In this document: positions 10,794 through 19,887 of the stretch, one piece after another
Position numbering within the stretch: position 1 is the stretch's first letter
Layout: each line of letters starts with the position of its first letter
NCBI RefSeq assembly: GCF_028330985.1
Contig: NZ_JAQMUE010000080.1
Coordinates: 62,001-126,000 of the forward strand
DNA: 64,000 nt
Direction of reading: 5' to 3'
DNA from: Roseofilum reptotaenium CS-1145
Lineage (GTDB): Bacteria > Cyanobacteriota > Cyanobacteriia > Cyanobacteriales > Desertifilaceae
Translations under genes and position numbers: made by a program
Notes under the pieces: generated by a model
Told to the model about the DNA's origin: nothing
The model's input: only the letters and a program-made list of their open reading frames with translations
Databases searched by the model: none

Positions 10794-11558
10794 GTGGCAA
10801 TTCCTTTATTAAACTACTCTCCAAAAACACAAAATGAGCGTGTTTCCGGCTATGAAAAAGGCTCAGAAGAGCAGCCCATCATTTATTCCACGGAAAATCT
10901 GCCCGCTGGCAGTGACATGGATGAAGTAATCTGGGCTGGTTATCGCCAGGTTTATAGCGAACACCAAATTCTCAAGCAAAATAAACAAACCTTCCTAGAG
11001 TCTCAACTCCGGTATGGTCAAATCACAGTTCGGGATTTCATTAAAGGTTTAGTGACCTCCGATCCCTTCCTGCGGCTGAATTACGAAACCAATAACAACT
11101 ACCGCTTTGTCGAAATCTGCGTTCAGCGCTTGTTAGGGCGCGATGTATACAGCGAGCGGGAAAAAATTGCTTGGTCCATTGTGATCGCGACTAAAGGGGT
11201 AATGGGATTTGTCGATCAACTCTTAGAGAGCGATGAATACCTAGAAAACTTTGGGTATGACACGGTTCCCTACCAGCGTCGTCGGTCTATTCCCCAACGG
11301 CCAACTGGAGATACCCCATTTAATCTCAAGACTCCTCGGTATGAAGCCTATCACCGTTCTCAGTTGGGCTTCCCTCAATTGGTTTGGCAAAACCAAATCC
11401 GCAAGTTTACTCCCCAAGAGAAAGTACCAGGCGCTGGCAGCCCTTCCTATTTCTTGGATATGGCTAAGTCCATTGGTAGCGCTCGGCCCGGAGGAGCAGG
11501 ACGGGTTTCAACTGCGAATCTTCCGATCGCGGCTCCTTACCGTAAGTCAAAGTCCTAA
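10794..11558 (+). CDS. cpcG: Phycobilisome rod-core linker polypeptide
   Basis: 254 residues from GTG ([17 protein letters not shown], the classic CpcG N-terminus). It attaches phycocyanin rods to the allophycocyanin core of the light-harvesting phycobilisome on the thylakoid surface. The Pfam linker domain spans about residues 20-150 ([55 protein letters not shown]). The C-terminal part (about 190-254) is the polar core-binding tail, without the hydrophobic helix seen in CpcL-type linkers, so it is a CpcG1/2-type core linker. No cpcBA operon is next to it. It converges with the pseudouridine synthase, overlapping it by 12 bp at the stop codons. Confidence 0.95.
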   Translation: MAIPLLNYSPKTQNERVSGYEKGSEEQPIIYSTENLPAGSDMDEVIWAGYRQVYSEHQILKQNKQTFLESQLRYGQITVRDFIKGLVTSDPFLRLNYETNNNYRFVEICVQRLLGRDVYSEREKIAWSIVIATKGVMGFVDQLLESDEYLENFGYDTVPYQRRRSIPQRPTGDTPFNLKTPRYEAYHRSQLGFPQLVWQNQIRKFTPQEKVPGAGSPSYFLDMAKSIGSARPGGAGRVSTANLPIAAPYRKSKS

Positions 11559-12491
11559 TCTTTGTCTAAGCACTTGTAAAAGTTTATTAAATTCTGGGGG
11601 TGGTGGAGCAATAGCTTCTATCCACTCCTTTTTTACTGGATGTTCCAGGCGCAGTCGCCAAGCGTGGAGGGCTTGCCCAGAGAGGTTAACGCCTACGGAG
11701 CGGTTGCGACTATAGGTGGCATCTCCCACGAGGGGATGACCGATAAAGGCACTATGGACGCGGATTTGATGGGTACGGCCGGTTTCAAGTTGGAAGTGCA
11801 TGAGGGTATAGTTACCAAGGCTCTCTTGAACCTGCCAATGGGTGATGGAGGGACGACCGCCTTTTTCTGGGGGGATGATCGCCATTTTTTGGCGATCGCC
11901 AGGATGTCGCCCAATGGGTTGGTTAACGGTTCCGCTGTCGGTGCTGAGAGAACCATGGACAATACCGAGATAGTCGCGACGGGCAGTTTTTTCTTTCAGT
12001 TGAGCTTGGAGATGATAAAGGGCAGTTTCAGTTTTGGCGATCGCCAGAGCGCCAGTGGTATCCTTATCGAGTCGATGGACAATTCCCGGTCTCTGCTCGC
12101 CACCAATGCCTTTTAAGTCAGGACAATGGGCTAAAATGCCATGGACTAATGTCCCCGTTTCATGACCAACTGAGGGATGTACCACTAAGCCAGCCGGTTT
12201 ATTAACAATCAAAATTTGATCGTCTTCATAGAGAATATCCAGGGGGATGTCTTCTGGGATCAGGTCAACCGGTTGCACGGGAGGCAACTCTAAGATGATG
12301 CGATCGCCCGGTTGCAGAGTCATTTTCTTCAGTTGACATACCCGATCATTGACTTTCACTTGACCGCGATCGATCAATTTCTGGAGCCGGGAGCGAGAAA
12401 AATCCGGTAACTGATCCGAGAGATAGCGATCTAGGCGATCGGCCTTCTGTTTAACCTGAAGATTAATTATTTCTGATAAATTTACAATCAC
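11547..12491 (-). CDS. RluA/RluD-family 23S rRNA pseudouridine synthase
   Basis: 314 residues. An N-terminal S4 RNA-binding domain ([20 protein letters not shown], about 18-80) is joined to the catalytic domain with the motif [12 protein letters not shown], whose Asp attacks the uridine. The later motifs [19 protein letters not shown] and [11 protein letters not shown] complete the RluD pattern. It probably modifies helix 69 of 23S rRNA, but the exact uridines cannot be told. Start GTG. The tail overlaps the convergent cpcG tail by 12 bp, an arrangement that leaves no room for separate terminators. Confidence 0.9.
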   Translation of the reverse strand: MIVNLSEIINLQVKQKADRLDRYLSDQLPDFSRSRLQKLIDRGQVKVNDRVCQLKKMTLQPGDRIILELPPVQPVDLIPEDIPLDILYEDDQILIVNKPAGLVVHPSVGHETGTLVHGILAHCPDLKGIGGEQRPGIVHRLDKDTTGALAIAKTETALYHLQAQLKEKTARRDYLGIVHGSLSTDSGTVNQPIGRHPGDRQKMAIIPPEKGGRPSITHWQVQESLGNYTLMHFQLETGRTHQIRVHSAFIGHPLVGDATYSRNRSVGVNLSGQALHAWRLRLEHPVKKEWIEAIAPPPPEFNKLLQVLRQRLGL

Positions 12492-12639
12492 AACTATAGC
12501 CCTACATGCTGTTCATGGGTAATGGGTAAAACCAATCGATTGAATCATTACTTTAAAATAAGTGGTTTTCCCCCCTAGGTCACTTGATAAAAAAAGCGGT
12601 AAAGTAAAGATATTAAGAGTTCAAGGGTGCATAGACACA

Positions 12640-12807
12640 ATGAATTATCTACCGAAATTGCTTCAGATCCTTTTGATGATCGTGGCTATCCAGAGTTTTG
12701 GCTGTTCCCAGCAAAACCCAAACCTCATGAAACAGAACTTAGCCATTGATTGCTGCCAATGCTGTGATGACGATGGAAATAATTGTAAATGCTGTTTATG
12801 TGGATGA
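12640..12807 (+). CDS. Tiny cysteine-rich lipoprotein
   Basis: 55 residues from the ATG at 12640; an upstream extension to 12562 is possible but reads through a low-complexity stretch. The N-terminus is a lipoprotein-type signal (NYLPKLLQILLMIVAIQSFG then Cys22). The mature part is only about 34 residues and ends in two clusters, CCQCC and CKCCLC, separated by an acidic DDDGNN, eight cysteines in all. That density suggests a metal (Zn, Cu, Cd) or Fe-S site or a disulfide-knotted anchor at the membrane surface. I do not recognise the family. A long spacer follows. The reading frame is supported by the coherent signal-mature architecture, not by known homologs. Confidence 0.6.
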   Translation: MNYLPKLLQILLMIVAIQSFGCSQQNPNLMKQNLAIDCCQCCDDDGNNCKCCLCG

Positions 12808-13209
12808 CCTCTTGATCGCCTAAAAATTAGTGCTGATTCTTTAGCTATTACCCCACGAGTCATTTCCCTGACTCTATTTTTATAAGTCATTAAATACACT
12901 GAATAAACAACCGTTTTAAACGACTATTATGCAGTATAATTAGTCAGTAAATATCTAGCGCATTTCTCGCATAAGCTAACCAGCTTCGTATTACTTCACT
13001 GCTGCCACAATTATATCTTTTATGGAGGGGTAATCCATCAATTGCCCCTCCGTCAGTGTTCATCACTGTCCACTCTCAACTCTAAGCTATCCAATCAACT
13101 GATGATAGCAGGGGTACACTAGAAATAAGGTCAAAATGGAGTCAACCGTCCATAGAGCCTCAAGAGAAACCTGATGGTGGGAAAAGTCCTTAATTGATAG
13201 ATTGAAGGG
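12808..13209. other. Spacer of about 400 bp with one strong hairpin
   Basis: No convincing gene. At 13024-13051 there is a perfect 7-bp stem GGAGGGG/CCCCTCC with a 14-base loop (extended by AA/TT pairing) but no T run on either strand, so it is not a standard terminator. It could be an RNA structure upstream of the CHASE2 kinase or part of a repeat. Confidence 0.5.
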
Positions 13210-15948
13210 ATGTGGGCAACGTTGAGCAGTATAATCAAGCGATGGGGTAAAGTCTGGCTCACTGCTACTAGCATGACTGTAGCGATCGTTGGTGTGCGGC
13301 TTACAGGACTATTACAACCTTTAGAGCTAGCGGCATTCGATCAAGGGTTTCGCTTGCGTCCAGTAGAAGCTAGAGATGATCGCATTATCATTGTTGGCAT
13401 TAATGAGACAGATCTGCAAAGTGTGGGAACTTGGCCAGTTTCGGATGCCATCTTAACAAAATTATTACAAAAAGTAAAAGCTCAAAATCCTAGCGTTATT
13501 GGGTTAAATTTATACCGTAACTTGCCCGTTGAGCCAGGTTATGAGGATTTAACCGCTCTATTTCGAGAGACTTCCAACTTAATTGGGATTGAAAAAGTAG
13601 TGGGAGAAAGTGATGGGTTGGCGATCGCCCCCCCTCCTGTCCTCGCTGAACTCAGTCAAATTAGTGCCAATGACTTACCCTGGGATGTGGATGGTAAAAT
13701 TCGCCGAGGGTTCCTCTATCTTGATGATGCTCAAGGTAATACAATCTTGAGTTTGGGCTTTCGTTTGGCCATATTATACTTAGAAACCCAGGATATTTCT
13801 CCTACAATTACCGAAGACTTTCAGATTACCCTGGGTGAAGCAAGCTTTTACCCCTTTTCCAGCAATGATGGGGCCTATATTCGCAGCAATGATGCCGGTT
13901 ACCAGATTATCTTAAATTATCGGGGTAAACCGGGCAGCTTTACCACAGTTTCCTTGATGGATGTCCTAGAAGATCGAATTCCCGAAGATTTAATGCGCGA
14001 TCGCATTATTTTAATTGGTTCAACCGCTAAAAGCTTAAAAGAATCGGTCTTAACTCCCTATAGTAATGAGATTCGAGGGATTCCTCAAGCCATGGCAGGA
14101 GTAGAAGTAAATGCTAATTTAATCAGTCAGATCATCAGTGAGGCCATGAACGGCCGGTTATCCATAAAAATTTTACCCGAAATCTGGGAATATCTGTGGA
14201 TTTTTTCTTGGTCAATCATCGGCGCACAATGTATTAGTCAATGGCGGTTCATTGACGGTATTGCTAAACTTTATATTTGGCGAACTATCCTTTATTTTAT
14301 CATCAGTGCTGCCAGTATTATTGGCATCAGCTATCTTCTGTTTCTCTATGGCTGGTGGATACCGATGATTCCCTCTGTTTTAGGCTTAACTAGCTCGGCA
14401 CTGCTGGAAACAAGCTATACCCTCTGGAGTAATCTGAGAAAATCTCAACAACAACTGCAAGACTATTTACACACTTTAGAATTAAAAGTTGCCGAACGTA
14501 CCCAAGAATTACAAGCCGCTAAATTAGCAGCAGATGATGCCAATAAAGCCAAAAGTGAATTCCTCACCAACATGAGTCATGAACTGCGCACCCCCTTAAA
14601 TGGCATTCTCGGTTATAGTCAGATTTTAAGTCGAGATTCCAGCTTGAATTCTCAGCAGATTAATAACATCAAGATCATTAATCAATGTGGCACACATTTA
14701 CTCAATTTAATCAATGATATTCTTGATTTAGCCAAAATTGAAGCCCGCAAAATGGACTTAAATCCCATGGATGTTCATTTTCAATCTTTTTTACTTGGAG
14801 TCGCTGAGATTTGCCGTATTAAGGCAGAACAAAAGAATATTGAGTTTATCTATAAAATTGATGATGAATTACCAGAAAATCTATTTTTTGATGAAAAACG
14901 ACTCAGGCAAGTTTTAATTAATTTAATTGGTAATGCTATTAAGTTTACCCATCAAGGGGGAGTGATTTTCCATGTTTATCGCCGGAACCCCCTAATTAAT
15001 TTAGATTATAATTCTACAATTCACCCCCTAGCTTTTACCATTGAAGATACTGGAGTGGGAATGAATCCCGATCAATTGAATACTATTTTTTTGCCCTTTG
15101 AGCAAGTGGGGAGTAAAAGTCAGAATGCAGAAGGAACGGGTTTAGGTTTGGCAATTACACAGCAAATTATTGATTTAATGGGAGGGGAAATAACAGTAAC
15201 CAGCAAGCTGGGACAAGGGAGTAAATTTCAGCTTCATATCGACTTAAAAAGCCACAATAAGTTTAGTCATAAAACTAAATATTTCCGAGACAATCCTATT
15301 CATGTTAAAGGAAAATCACCTCGTATTTTAATTGTTGATAACCGCTGGCAAAATCGTGGAATTATCTGTGAAATATTATCGCCTTTGGGATTTGAATTTG
15401 CTGAGGCAGAAAATGGTCAACAAGGTTTAGATATGGCAGAAAAATTGAATCCAGAATTAATTATTAGTGATGTGGGAATGCCGGTAATGGATGGATTAGA
15501 GATGATTCGTCATTTACGACAATCGCCCCAATTTGAAAAGACGATTATTTTAATTTCATCGGTGCGAGCATTTGCATCCGATCAAGATCAATTTTTACAG
15601 TCAGGGGCTAATGATATTTTGTCTAAACCGGTTCAAATTGACGAATTGTTAGATAAATTGGAACATTATTTGCAGCTAGAATGGATTTATGAAACTCATG
15701 ATACAGAAACTGAGGTACATAATTCTGCTGATTGTACGATGATTACGGAACAAAAAACACCGGAATCTACTGAATTAAAACAATTACACTATGCGGCTAA
15801 AATTGGCGATATTGAAGGAATAAAAGTAGAACTAGACCGAATTCGAGAACTCGATTCAAGTTATCAAAGTTTTATTAAGAACTTAGAAGAGATGGCGGCG
15901 AATTTTGATGTGGAAAGTATTGAAGATATTTTGCAAAAGTATGTATAG
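13210..15948 (+). CDS. CHASE2-domain hybrid sensor histidine kinase with receiver
   Basis: 912 residues. After an N-terminal membrane helix, an extracytoplasmic CHASE2 domain (about 40-300; [35 protein letters not shown]) is followed by about three membrane helices (about 325-405), a coiled coil, HisKA with His457 ([20 protein letters not shown]) and an HATPase ([24 protein letters not shown]). The receiver (about 700-825) keeps phospho-acceptor Asp754 ([10 protein letters not shown]) and Lys (SKP), but its N-terminal acidic pair reads VDN instead of VDD. About 70 helical residues follow, a tail common in cyanobacterial hybrid kinases. The signal and partner regulator are unknown. Converges with purQ. 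Confidence 0.92.
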   Translation: MWATLSSIIKRWGKVWLTATSMTVAIVGVRLTGLLQPLELAAFDQGFRLRPVEARDDRIIIVGINETDLQSVGTWPVSDAILTKLLQKVKAQNPSVIGLNLYRNLPVEPGYEDLTALFRETSNLIGIEKVVGESDGLAIAPPPVLAELSQISANDLPWDVDGKIRRGFLYLDDAQGNTILSLGFRLAILYLETQDISPTITEDFQITLGEASFYPFSSNDGAYIRSNDAGYQIILNYRGKPGSFTTVSLMDVLEDRIPEDLMRDRIILIGSTAKSLKESVLTPYSNEIRGIPQAMAGVEVNANLISQIISEAMNGRLSIKILPEIWEYLWIFSWSIIGAQCISQWRFIDGIAKLYIWRTILYFIISAASIIGISYLLFLYGWWIPMIPSVLGLTSSALLETSYTLWSNLRKSQQQLQDYLHTLELKVAERTQELQAAKLAADDANKAKSEFLTNMSHELRTPLNGILGYSQILSRDSSLNSQQINNIKIINQCGTHLLNLINDILDLAKIEARKMDLNPMDVHFQSFLLGVAEICRIKAEQKNIEFIYKIDDELPENLFFDEKRLRQVLINLIGNAIKFTHQGGVIFHVYRRNPLINLDYNSTIHPLAFTIEDTGVGMNPDQLNTIFLPFEQVGSKSQNAEGTGLGLAITQQIIDLMGGEITVTSKLGQGSKFQLHIDLKSHNKFSHKTKYFRDNPIHVKGKSPRILIVDNRWQNRGIICEILSPLGFEFAEAENGQQGLDMAEKLNPELIISDVGMPVMDGLEMIRHLRQSPQFEKTIILISSVRAFASDQDQFLQSGANDILSKPVQIDELLDKLEHYLQLEWIYETHDTETEVHNSADCTMITEQKTPESTELKQLHYAAKIGDIEGIKVELDRIRELDSSYQSFIKNLEEMAANFDVESIEDILQKYV

Positions 15949-15965
15949 TATGGGTAATATTGTCA

Positions 15966-15982
15966 GGTGGGAAGTGCCCACC
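15966..15982. terminator. Hairpin between convergent genes
   Basis: Perfect 6-bp stem GGTGGG/CCCACC with a 5-base loop, located between the kinase stop and the purQ stop. Only weakly T-rich sequence follows, so it is a candidate bidirectional terminator. Confidence 0.4.
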
Positions 15983-16006
15983 CCACCTCTATCTTCATTG
16001 TTAATT

Positions 16007-16675
16007 TTAACTATTCATTGTCTCCAAAAGTCCCTTAAACAGAGCTAATCCATCGGTTCCTCCTAAAACTGGATCGCTGGCACGCTCGGGGTGGGGCATC
16101 ATACCCATTACATTGCCGTTCTGATTGCAAATTCCAGCAATATTATTGAGGGAACCATTGGGATTTTCTCCGACATAGCGGAAGAGAACTTGCTGATTAT
16201 CTTCGAGTTGGTTAAGCGTTTCGGAATCGGCATAATAGCGCCCTTCGCCATGGGCAATGGGGAGGGTAACGTTCCGATCTTTAAGGTATAAATGGGTAAA
16301 GGGGGTTTGATTGTTTTCTACTTTCAAGGTGATGCGATCGCACACAAAGTGAAGTCCTTGATTGCGTGTTAAGGCTCCCGGTAATAATCCCACCTCGGTT
16401 AACACCTGAAACCCATTGCAGATACCAAAGACGAGCTTACCTTGGTTGGCCTGTTCGACGATCGCCCCCATAATGGGAGAAAATCGGGCGATCGCCCCGC
16501 AGCGCAAATAATCTCCATAGCTAAATCCCCCCGGTAGTACCACCACATCCACATCATCTAATGTCGTTTCTTGATGCCAAATTAACCGAGTTGGGCAACC
16601 TAACACATCGCGCAATACATACACCATATCGCGATCGCAGTTAGAACCGGGAAAAACCACCACCCCAAACTTCAC
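16007..16675 (-). CDS. purQ: Phosphoribosylformylglycinamidine synthase subunit I (glutaminase)
   Basis: 222 residues, GTG start ([16 protein letters not shown]). Glutaminase subunit of the fourth step of purine synthesis; it supplies ammonia to PurL in the PurLQS complex. The class I amidotransferase nucleophile elbow is [10 protein letters not shown] with the catalytic Cys, and the His-x-Glu pair appears in MMPHPERAS. Separated from upstream purS by a few bases, forming a purS-purQ operon; purL is not in the window. Confidence 0.97.
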   Translation of the reverse strand: MKFGVVVFPGSNCDRDMVYVLRDVLGCPTRLIWHQETTLDDVDVVVLPGGFSYGDYLRCGAIARFSPIMGAIVEQANQGKLVFGICNGFQVLTEVGLLPGALTRNQGLHFVCDRITLKVENNQTPFTHLYLKDRNVTLPIAHGEGRYYADSETLNQLEDNQQVLFRYVGENPNGSLNNIAGICNQNGNVMGMMPHPERASDPVLGGTDGLALFKGLLETMNS

Positions 16676-16687
16676 GATCTTTCCCCC

Positions 16688-16945
16688 CTACTCTGGAATT
16701 AAATCAAAACGATAATTTTCAATCACGGGATTGGCTAACAGGCGATCGCACATTTGATCGAGTTGCTCCTGAGCCTCCTGTTCTCCCTCCGCTTGCAGTT
16801 GTAAATCAATATATTTACCAATTCTCACCCCTTCTACGGTTTCATATCCCAACTCTTTTAAGCCCGACTCCACTGCAACCCCCGCTGGATCGAGAACGGA
16901 AGGGCGCAGGGTGACAAAAATTTTCGCACGATAGGTTTGAGCCAC
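16688..16945 (-). CDS. purS: Phosphoribosylformylglycinamidine synthase subunit PurS
   Basis: 85 residues if it starts at the GTG at 16945 (reads AQTYRAKIFVTLRPS, which matches the usual PurS N-terminus); another GTG at 16972 would add nine residues. PurS is the small structural subunit that bridges PurL and PurQ. Motifs LRPSVLDPAGVAVESGLKEL and VRIGKYIDL are diagnostic. Twelve bases separate it from purQ, so the two are coupled. Divergent from the peroxiredoxin gene at 17051. Confidence 0.93.
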   Translation of the reverse strand: MAQTYRAKIFVTLRPSVLDPAGVAVESGLKELGYETVEGVRIGKYIDLQLQAEGEQEAQEQLDQMCDRLLANPVIENYRFDLIPE

Positions 16946-17050
16946 GATTGACTTGCCTTTAGGGTACACCACTTTTAAGAGTACACCCCCTGTCCTCAGA
17001 AAGAAACTGCTACAGTGTGCAATTGAACTCCTAATTCAATATACATCCCC

Positions 17051-17605
17051 ATGAATCCATTGAATCGGCGATCGCTCTTCCGCCTGATCCTCACCAGTTT
17101 CCTCCTTCTGGCGCTCTCCCTACCCTTCGGAGCGCCCACCTTCGCCCTAGGAGGTAAACTCCCCGAAATCGGGCAACCTGCCCCCTCCTTCCAACTGCCC
17201 ACCAATACCGGAGAGGGGGAAATTTCCCTTTCTGATTATCAAGGACAATGGATCGTGGTTTACTTCTACCCTGCTGACTTTACCCCAGGTTGTACACTAG
17301 AAGCGCGGCGCTTTCAACAAGATTTACCTGAATACTTAGAGCGTAATACCCAAATTTTAGGCATTAGTGCTGATGATATTAAATCCCATGCTGATTTTTG
17401 CGACAGTGAAGGCTTAAAATTTCCCTTACTTGCCGATACCACCGGGGCAGTGAGCAAAGCCTATGGTTCTTGGTTACGATTTATCTCCATGCGCCATACG
17501 TTTATTGTTGATCCTGATGGCATTCTCCGCGCCACATTTACCGGCGTTCGTCCTGCAATTCACTCCCAAGAAGTTCTCACCCGTTTGGACGAGCTGCAAG
17601 CATAA
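17051..17605 (+). CDS. Exported peroxiredoxin (PrxQ/BCP type)
   Basis: 184 residues. An N-terminal signal (RRSLFRLILTSFLLLALSL, cleavage near PTFA) directs it to the thylakoid lumen or periplasm. The thioredoxin-fold domain begins near residue 40 (IGQPAPSFQLP), with the peroxidatic Cys81 in FTPGCTLEARRF. The PrxQ resolving Cys five residues later is missing (Arg/Phe there), but Cys117 (ADFCDSEGL) sits in the next helix and may resolve, giving an atypical 2-Cys or a 1-Cys enzyme. It reduces H2O2 and organic peroxides with thioredoxin-like donors. A double arginine is present, but the motif is not a clean Tat signal. Confidence 0.88.
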   Translation: MNPLNRRSLFRLILTSFLLLALSLPFGAPTFALGGKLPEIGQPAPSFQLPTNTGEGEISLSDYQGQWIVVYFYPADFTPGCTLEARRFQQDLPEYLERNTQILGISADDIKSHADFCDSEGLKFPLLADTTGAVSKAYGSWLRFISMRHTFIVDPDGILRATFTGVRPAIHSQEVLTRLDELQA

Positions 17606-17643
17606 TTACAGCAGTTTTCTTTCTCTGTGCCCTGCATTTCGAT

Positions 17644-17705
17644 CCCCCCAACCCTCCTTAAAAAGGGGGACTTTTACTGCCCCCCTTGGGAAGGGGGATT
17701 TATAT
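17644..17705. terminator. Double C/G-run hairpin, probable terminator
   Basis: Two adjacent hairpins after the peroxiredoxin gene: CCCTCCTT/AAGGGGG and a perfect CCCCCTT-GGG-AAGGGGG (17681-17697) followed by ATTTATAT. This palindrome type is frequent in cyanobacterial spacers and may be both a repeat and a terminator. Confidence 0.55.
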
Positions 17706-17806
17706 CAAATCCCCAAAGTCATGCTACACATCAAATCTCCGTGTCCGGAGTGTCCGGAGTGTCTGGAGTGTCAATCATCTGTAGCAAACATCTAAGGATT
17801 TGATAT
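17702..17806. mobile_element. Miniature inverted-repeat element, ATATCAAATCC family, copy 1
   Basis: 105 bp bounded by a perfect 11-bp inverted repeat (ATATCAAATCC at 17702-17712, GGATTTGATAT at 17796-17806), with an inner inverted pair TGCTACA/TGTAGCA. The centre has three tandem nonamers GTGTC(C/T)GGA (17741-17767). No coding capacity. The same ends bound 59233-59370, which makes this a two-copy MITE-like family in the window. The rest of the 17606-17957 spacer holds no gene. Confidence 0.6.
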
Positions 17807-17957
17807 TAGGAGGAGCTTGTGGACTGTACCTCATAAAGCAAGCCAAGTGCTGTAACTGTTTGATTACAGATAATTATGCACAGTATCAACCGATAAGGAT
17901 AGGATTTGGGCGATCGTAGCGCTACTACATCTTTTGTATCGATAGGTTAGATAAAGT

Positions 17958-19199
17958 ATGGCTCGAAACAAAGCTAAAGAGAACGTCTACTCTGTTATTT
18001 TATTTCTCCTCCTTTACGGAGTGACAGAAGCGATCGCTTCTGCTGGACTCTATTACCTGGGAGAAAAACGTAACGTATTCTACCAACCTGCGGACACTTT
18101 ATCAGAAAAACATCAAGAGAAAATCACCGAACTCATAGAAGGTAAAACTCAATACTATCAATGGAGTTCAACATTGGGATGGACGATTCAACCGAATGGT
18201 TCATCAAGGTTATTCCAAGCTAACAGTGCTGGCTTTAGGGGCGATCGCAACTACCCACTTAAACCACCCGATAATATCTTAAGAATTACGTCATTTGGGG
18301 ACTCATTTACCCATGGAGCTGAGGTCAAAAACCATGAAACTTGGCAAGCAACTATGGAAAAGTCTAGTGGCTATGAAGTCTTGAATTTTGGAGTAGGTGC
18401 TTTTGGTCTAGATCAAGCCTACCTACGCTATCAAAAAGACGGAAAACAGTACGAATCTCAAGTGGTACTCATTGGTTTTATGGTAGAAAATATTTATCGC
18501 CATATCAATACATTTCGCCCGTTTTATTTTCCACAGACAGGTTTTCCATTAGGCAAACCTAGATTTATTCTTGAAGGGGGTGAGTTATTGGAGATTCCCA
18601 ATGCACTCCCCACTCAGGCACACTATCAGAAGTTATTACAGCGACCCCAATCCGTTTTAGCTGAAGTTGGCGCACACGATCGCTACTACAATCGTCGGTA
18701 TAAATCCAGTCTCATAGATTGGTCCCCGACAGTGAGATTGGTGAGAATTTTAATTCAAGAGTTTTCTGATGGCGATCGCCAGACCTGGGTCAGTCTAAAT
18801 CAAATCTATCATCCTGAATCAGAAGCCTTCCAGGTAACTACGGCGATTTTCGATCGCTTTTACCAAGAAGTCCAAGACAACGGTAGTATTCCGATTATTA
18901 TTATTTTTCCCAGATGGCATGATGTTCAAGACTATAGAACAACAGACAATAGATCCTATCAACCGCTACTCGATCGCTTTGCAGCTCAAGGGTATCGGTA
19001 TATCGATCTGATGGATCTTTTTGCTGACGAAGAACTAGACTTGAGCAAGATATTTCTGACTGAATATGGCCATAATTCTGCCTTGGGTAACCAGATGATT
19101 GCTGAGAGGATTCTCGATTATCTGAAGGATCTTCAAGAGGCTGAAACCCTTGAATTATCGCTCAATCGTTCCCCTAGACCGTCCATACCGCTAGGATAG
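17958..19199 (+). CDS. SGNH/GDSL-type hydrolase-like membrane-anchored protein
   Basis: 413 residues. One N-terminal membrane segment (about 10-33, VILFLLLYGVTEAIASAG) anchors an extracytoplasmic SGNH domain. Block I is SFGDSFTHG with Ser116 as nucleophile; an Asn-Gly block (NFGVGAFGLDQAYLRY) follows. The C-terminal His372 lies in LTEYGHNSALG, where the usual Asp three residues before the His is Glu369. The fold is used by esterases and by O-acyl transferases of surface glycans. No partner gene adjoins it. Start ATG. Function within the superfamily is undecided. Confidence 0.75.
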   Translation: MARNKAKENVYSVILFLLLYGVTEAIASAGLYYLGEKRNVFYQPADTLSEKHQEKITELIEGKTQYYQWSSTLGWTIQPNGSSRLFQANSAGFRGDRNYPLKPPDNILRITSFGDSFTHGAEVKNHETWQATMEKSSGYEVLNFGVGAFGLDQAYLRYQKDGKQYESQVVLIGFMVENIYRHINTFRPFYFPQTGFPLGKPRFILEGGELLEIPNALPTQAHYQKLLQRPQSVLAEVGAHDRYYNRRYKSSLIDWSPTVRLVRILIQEFSDGDRQTWVSLNQIYHPESEAFQVTTAIFDRFYQEVQDNGSIPIIIIFPRWHDVQDYRTTDNRSYQPLLDRFAAQGYRYIDLMDLFADEELDLSKIFLTEYGHNSALGNQMIAERILDYLKDLQEAETLELSLNRSPRPSIPLG

Positions 19200-19247
19200 G
19201 AAGCTAGGGAAATCAAACCCTAATTTTTAATTGTTCATTAACTTACC

Positions 19248-19796
19248 ATGGCCTTTCAACCGGAACCCGCAGAAAAAATCCAACAACGCTTCTTCTACCA
19301 AGGACGTAAATTCAGCTTCGAGGGCGCAACCCTGCGCCTTCCCAATGGTGTTGTCGGTGACTGGGAATGCATCTATCATCCTGGAGGCGCTCTTGCTGTA
19401 CCCGTCACCCCAGAAGGAAAATTAGTCCTGGTGCGTCAATACCGCTTTGCAGCACAGGGACGACTGCTTGAATTTCCGGCTGGAACCGTAGAAGTGCATG
19501 AAGATCCCGCCGAAACCATTAAACGGGAAATTGAAGAAGAAACCGGATATCGGAGTCATAAATGGCGTAAACTGGGTGAATTTTTTCTGGCTCCTGGCTA
19601 TTCCGATGAAATTATTTATGCCTTTTTAGCCGAAGATCTCGAACTCTTGCCCAACCCTCCCCAGCAAGACGAAGATGAAGATATAGAAACGGTGTTAATG
19701 ACTCCACAAGAATTAGAACAAGCCATTGTAGACGGGGAACAAATCGATGCCAAATCCATTTCCGCCTTCGTTTTAGCCCGTCCCTTCCTCCGCTAA
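19248..19796 (+). CDS. Nudix hydrolase, ADP-ribose pyrophosphatase-like
   Basis: 182 residues from ATG. The Nudix box is complete at about residues 79-101: GTVEVHEDPAETIKREIEEE followed by TGY, matching GX5EX7REUXEEXGU with the Mg-binding glutamates. The preceding LVLVRQYRFA and LLEFPAG are the ADP-ribose-type context, and APGYSDEIIYAFLAEDL follows it as in NudF proteins. It likely hydrolyses ADP-ribose or related nucleotide sugars in the cytoplasm. The downstream ABC exporter starts 92 bp later, after a CCCATTA tract and an AGCGCT palindrome. Confidence 0.88.
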   Translation: MAFQPEPAEKIQQRFFYQGRKFSFEGATLRLPNGVVGDWECIYHPGGALAVPVTPEGKLVLVRQYRFAAQGRLLEFPAGTVEVHEDPAETIKREIEEETGYRSHKWRKLGEFFLAPGYSDEIIYAFLAEDLELLPNPPQQDEDEDIETVLMTPQELEQAIVDGEQIDAKSISAFVLARPFLR

Positions 19797-19887
19797 GTAG
19801 GTAGGCTAAAGTATCTGTAAAATAGCCAGCACCATCCCATTACCCATTACCCCCATTACCCATTACCCGGGTGAAGCGCTATAACCT

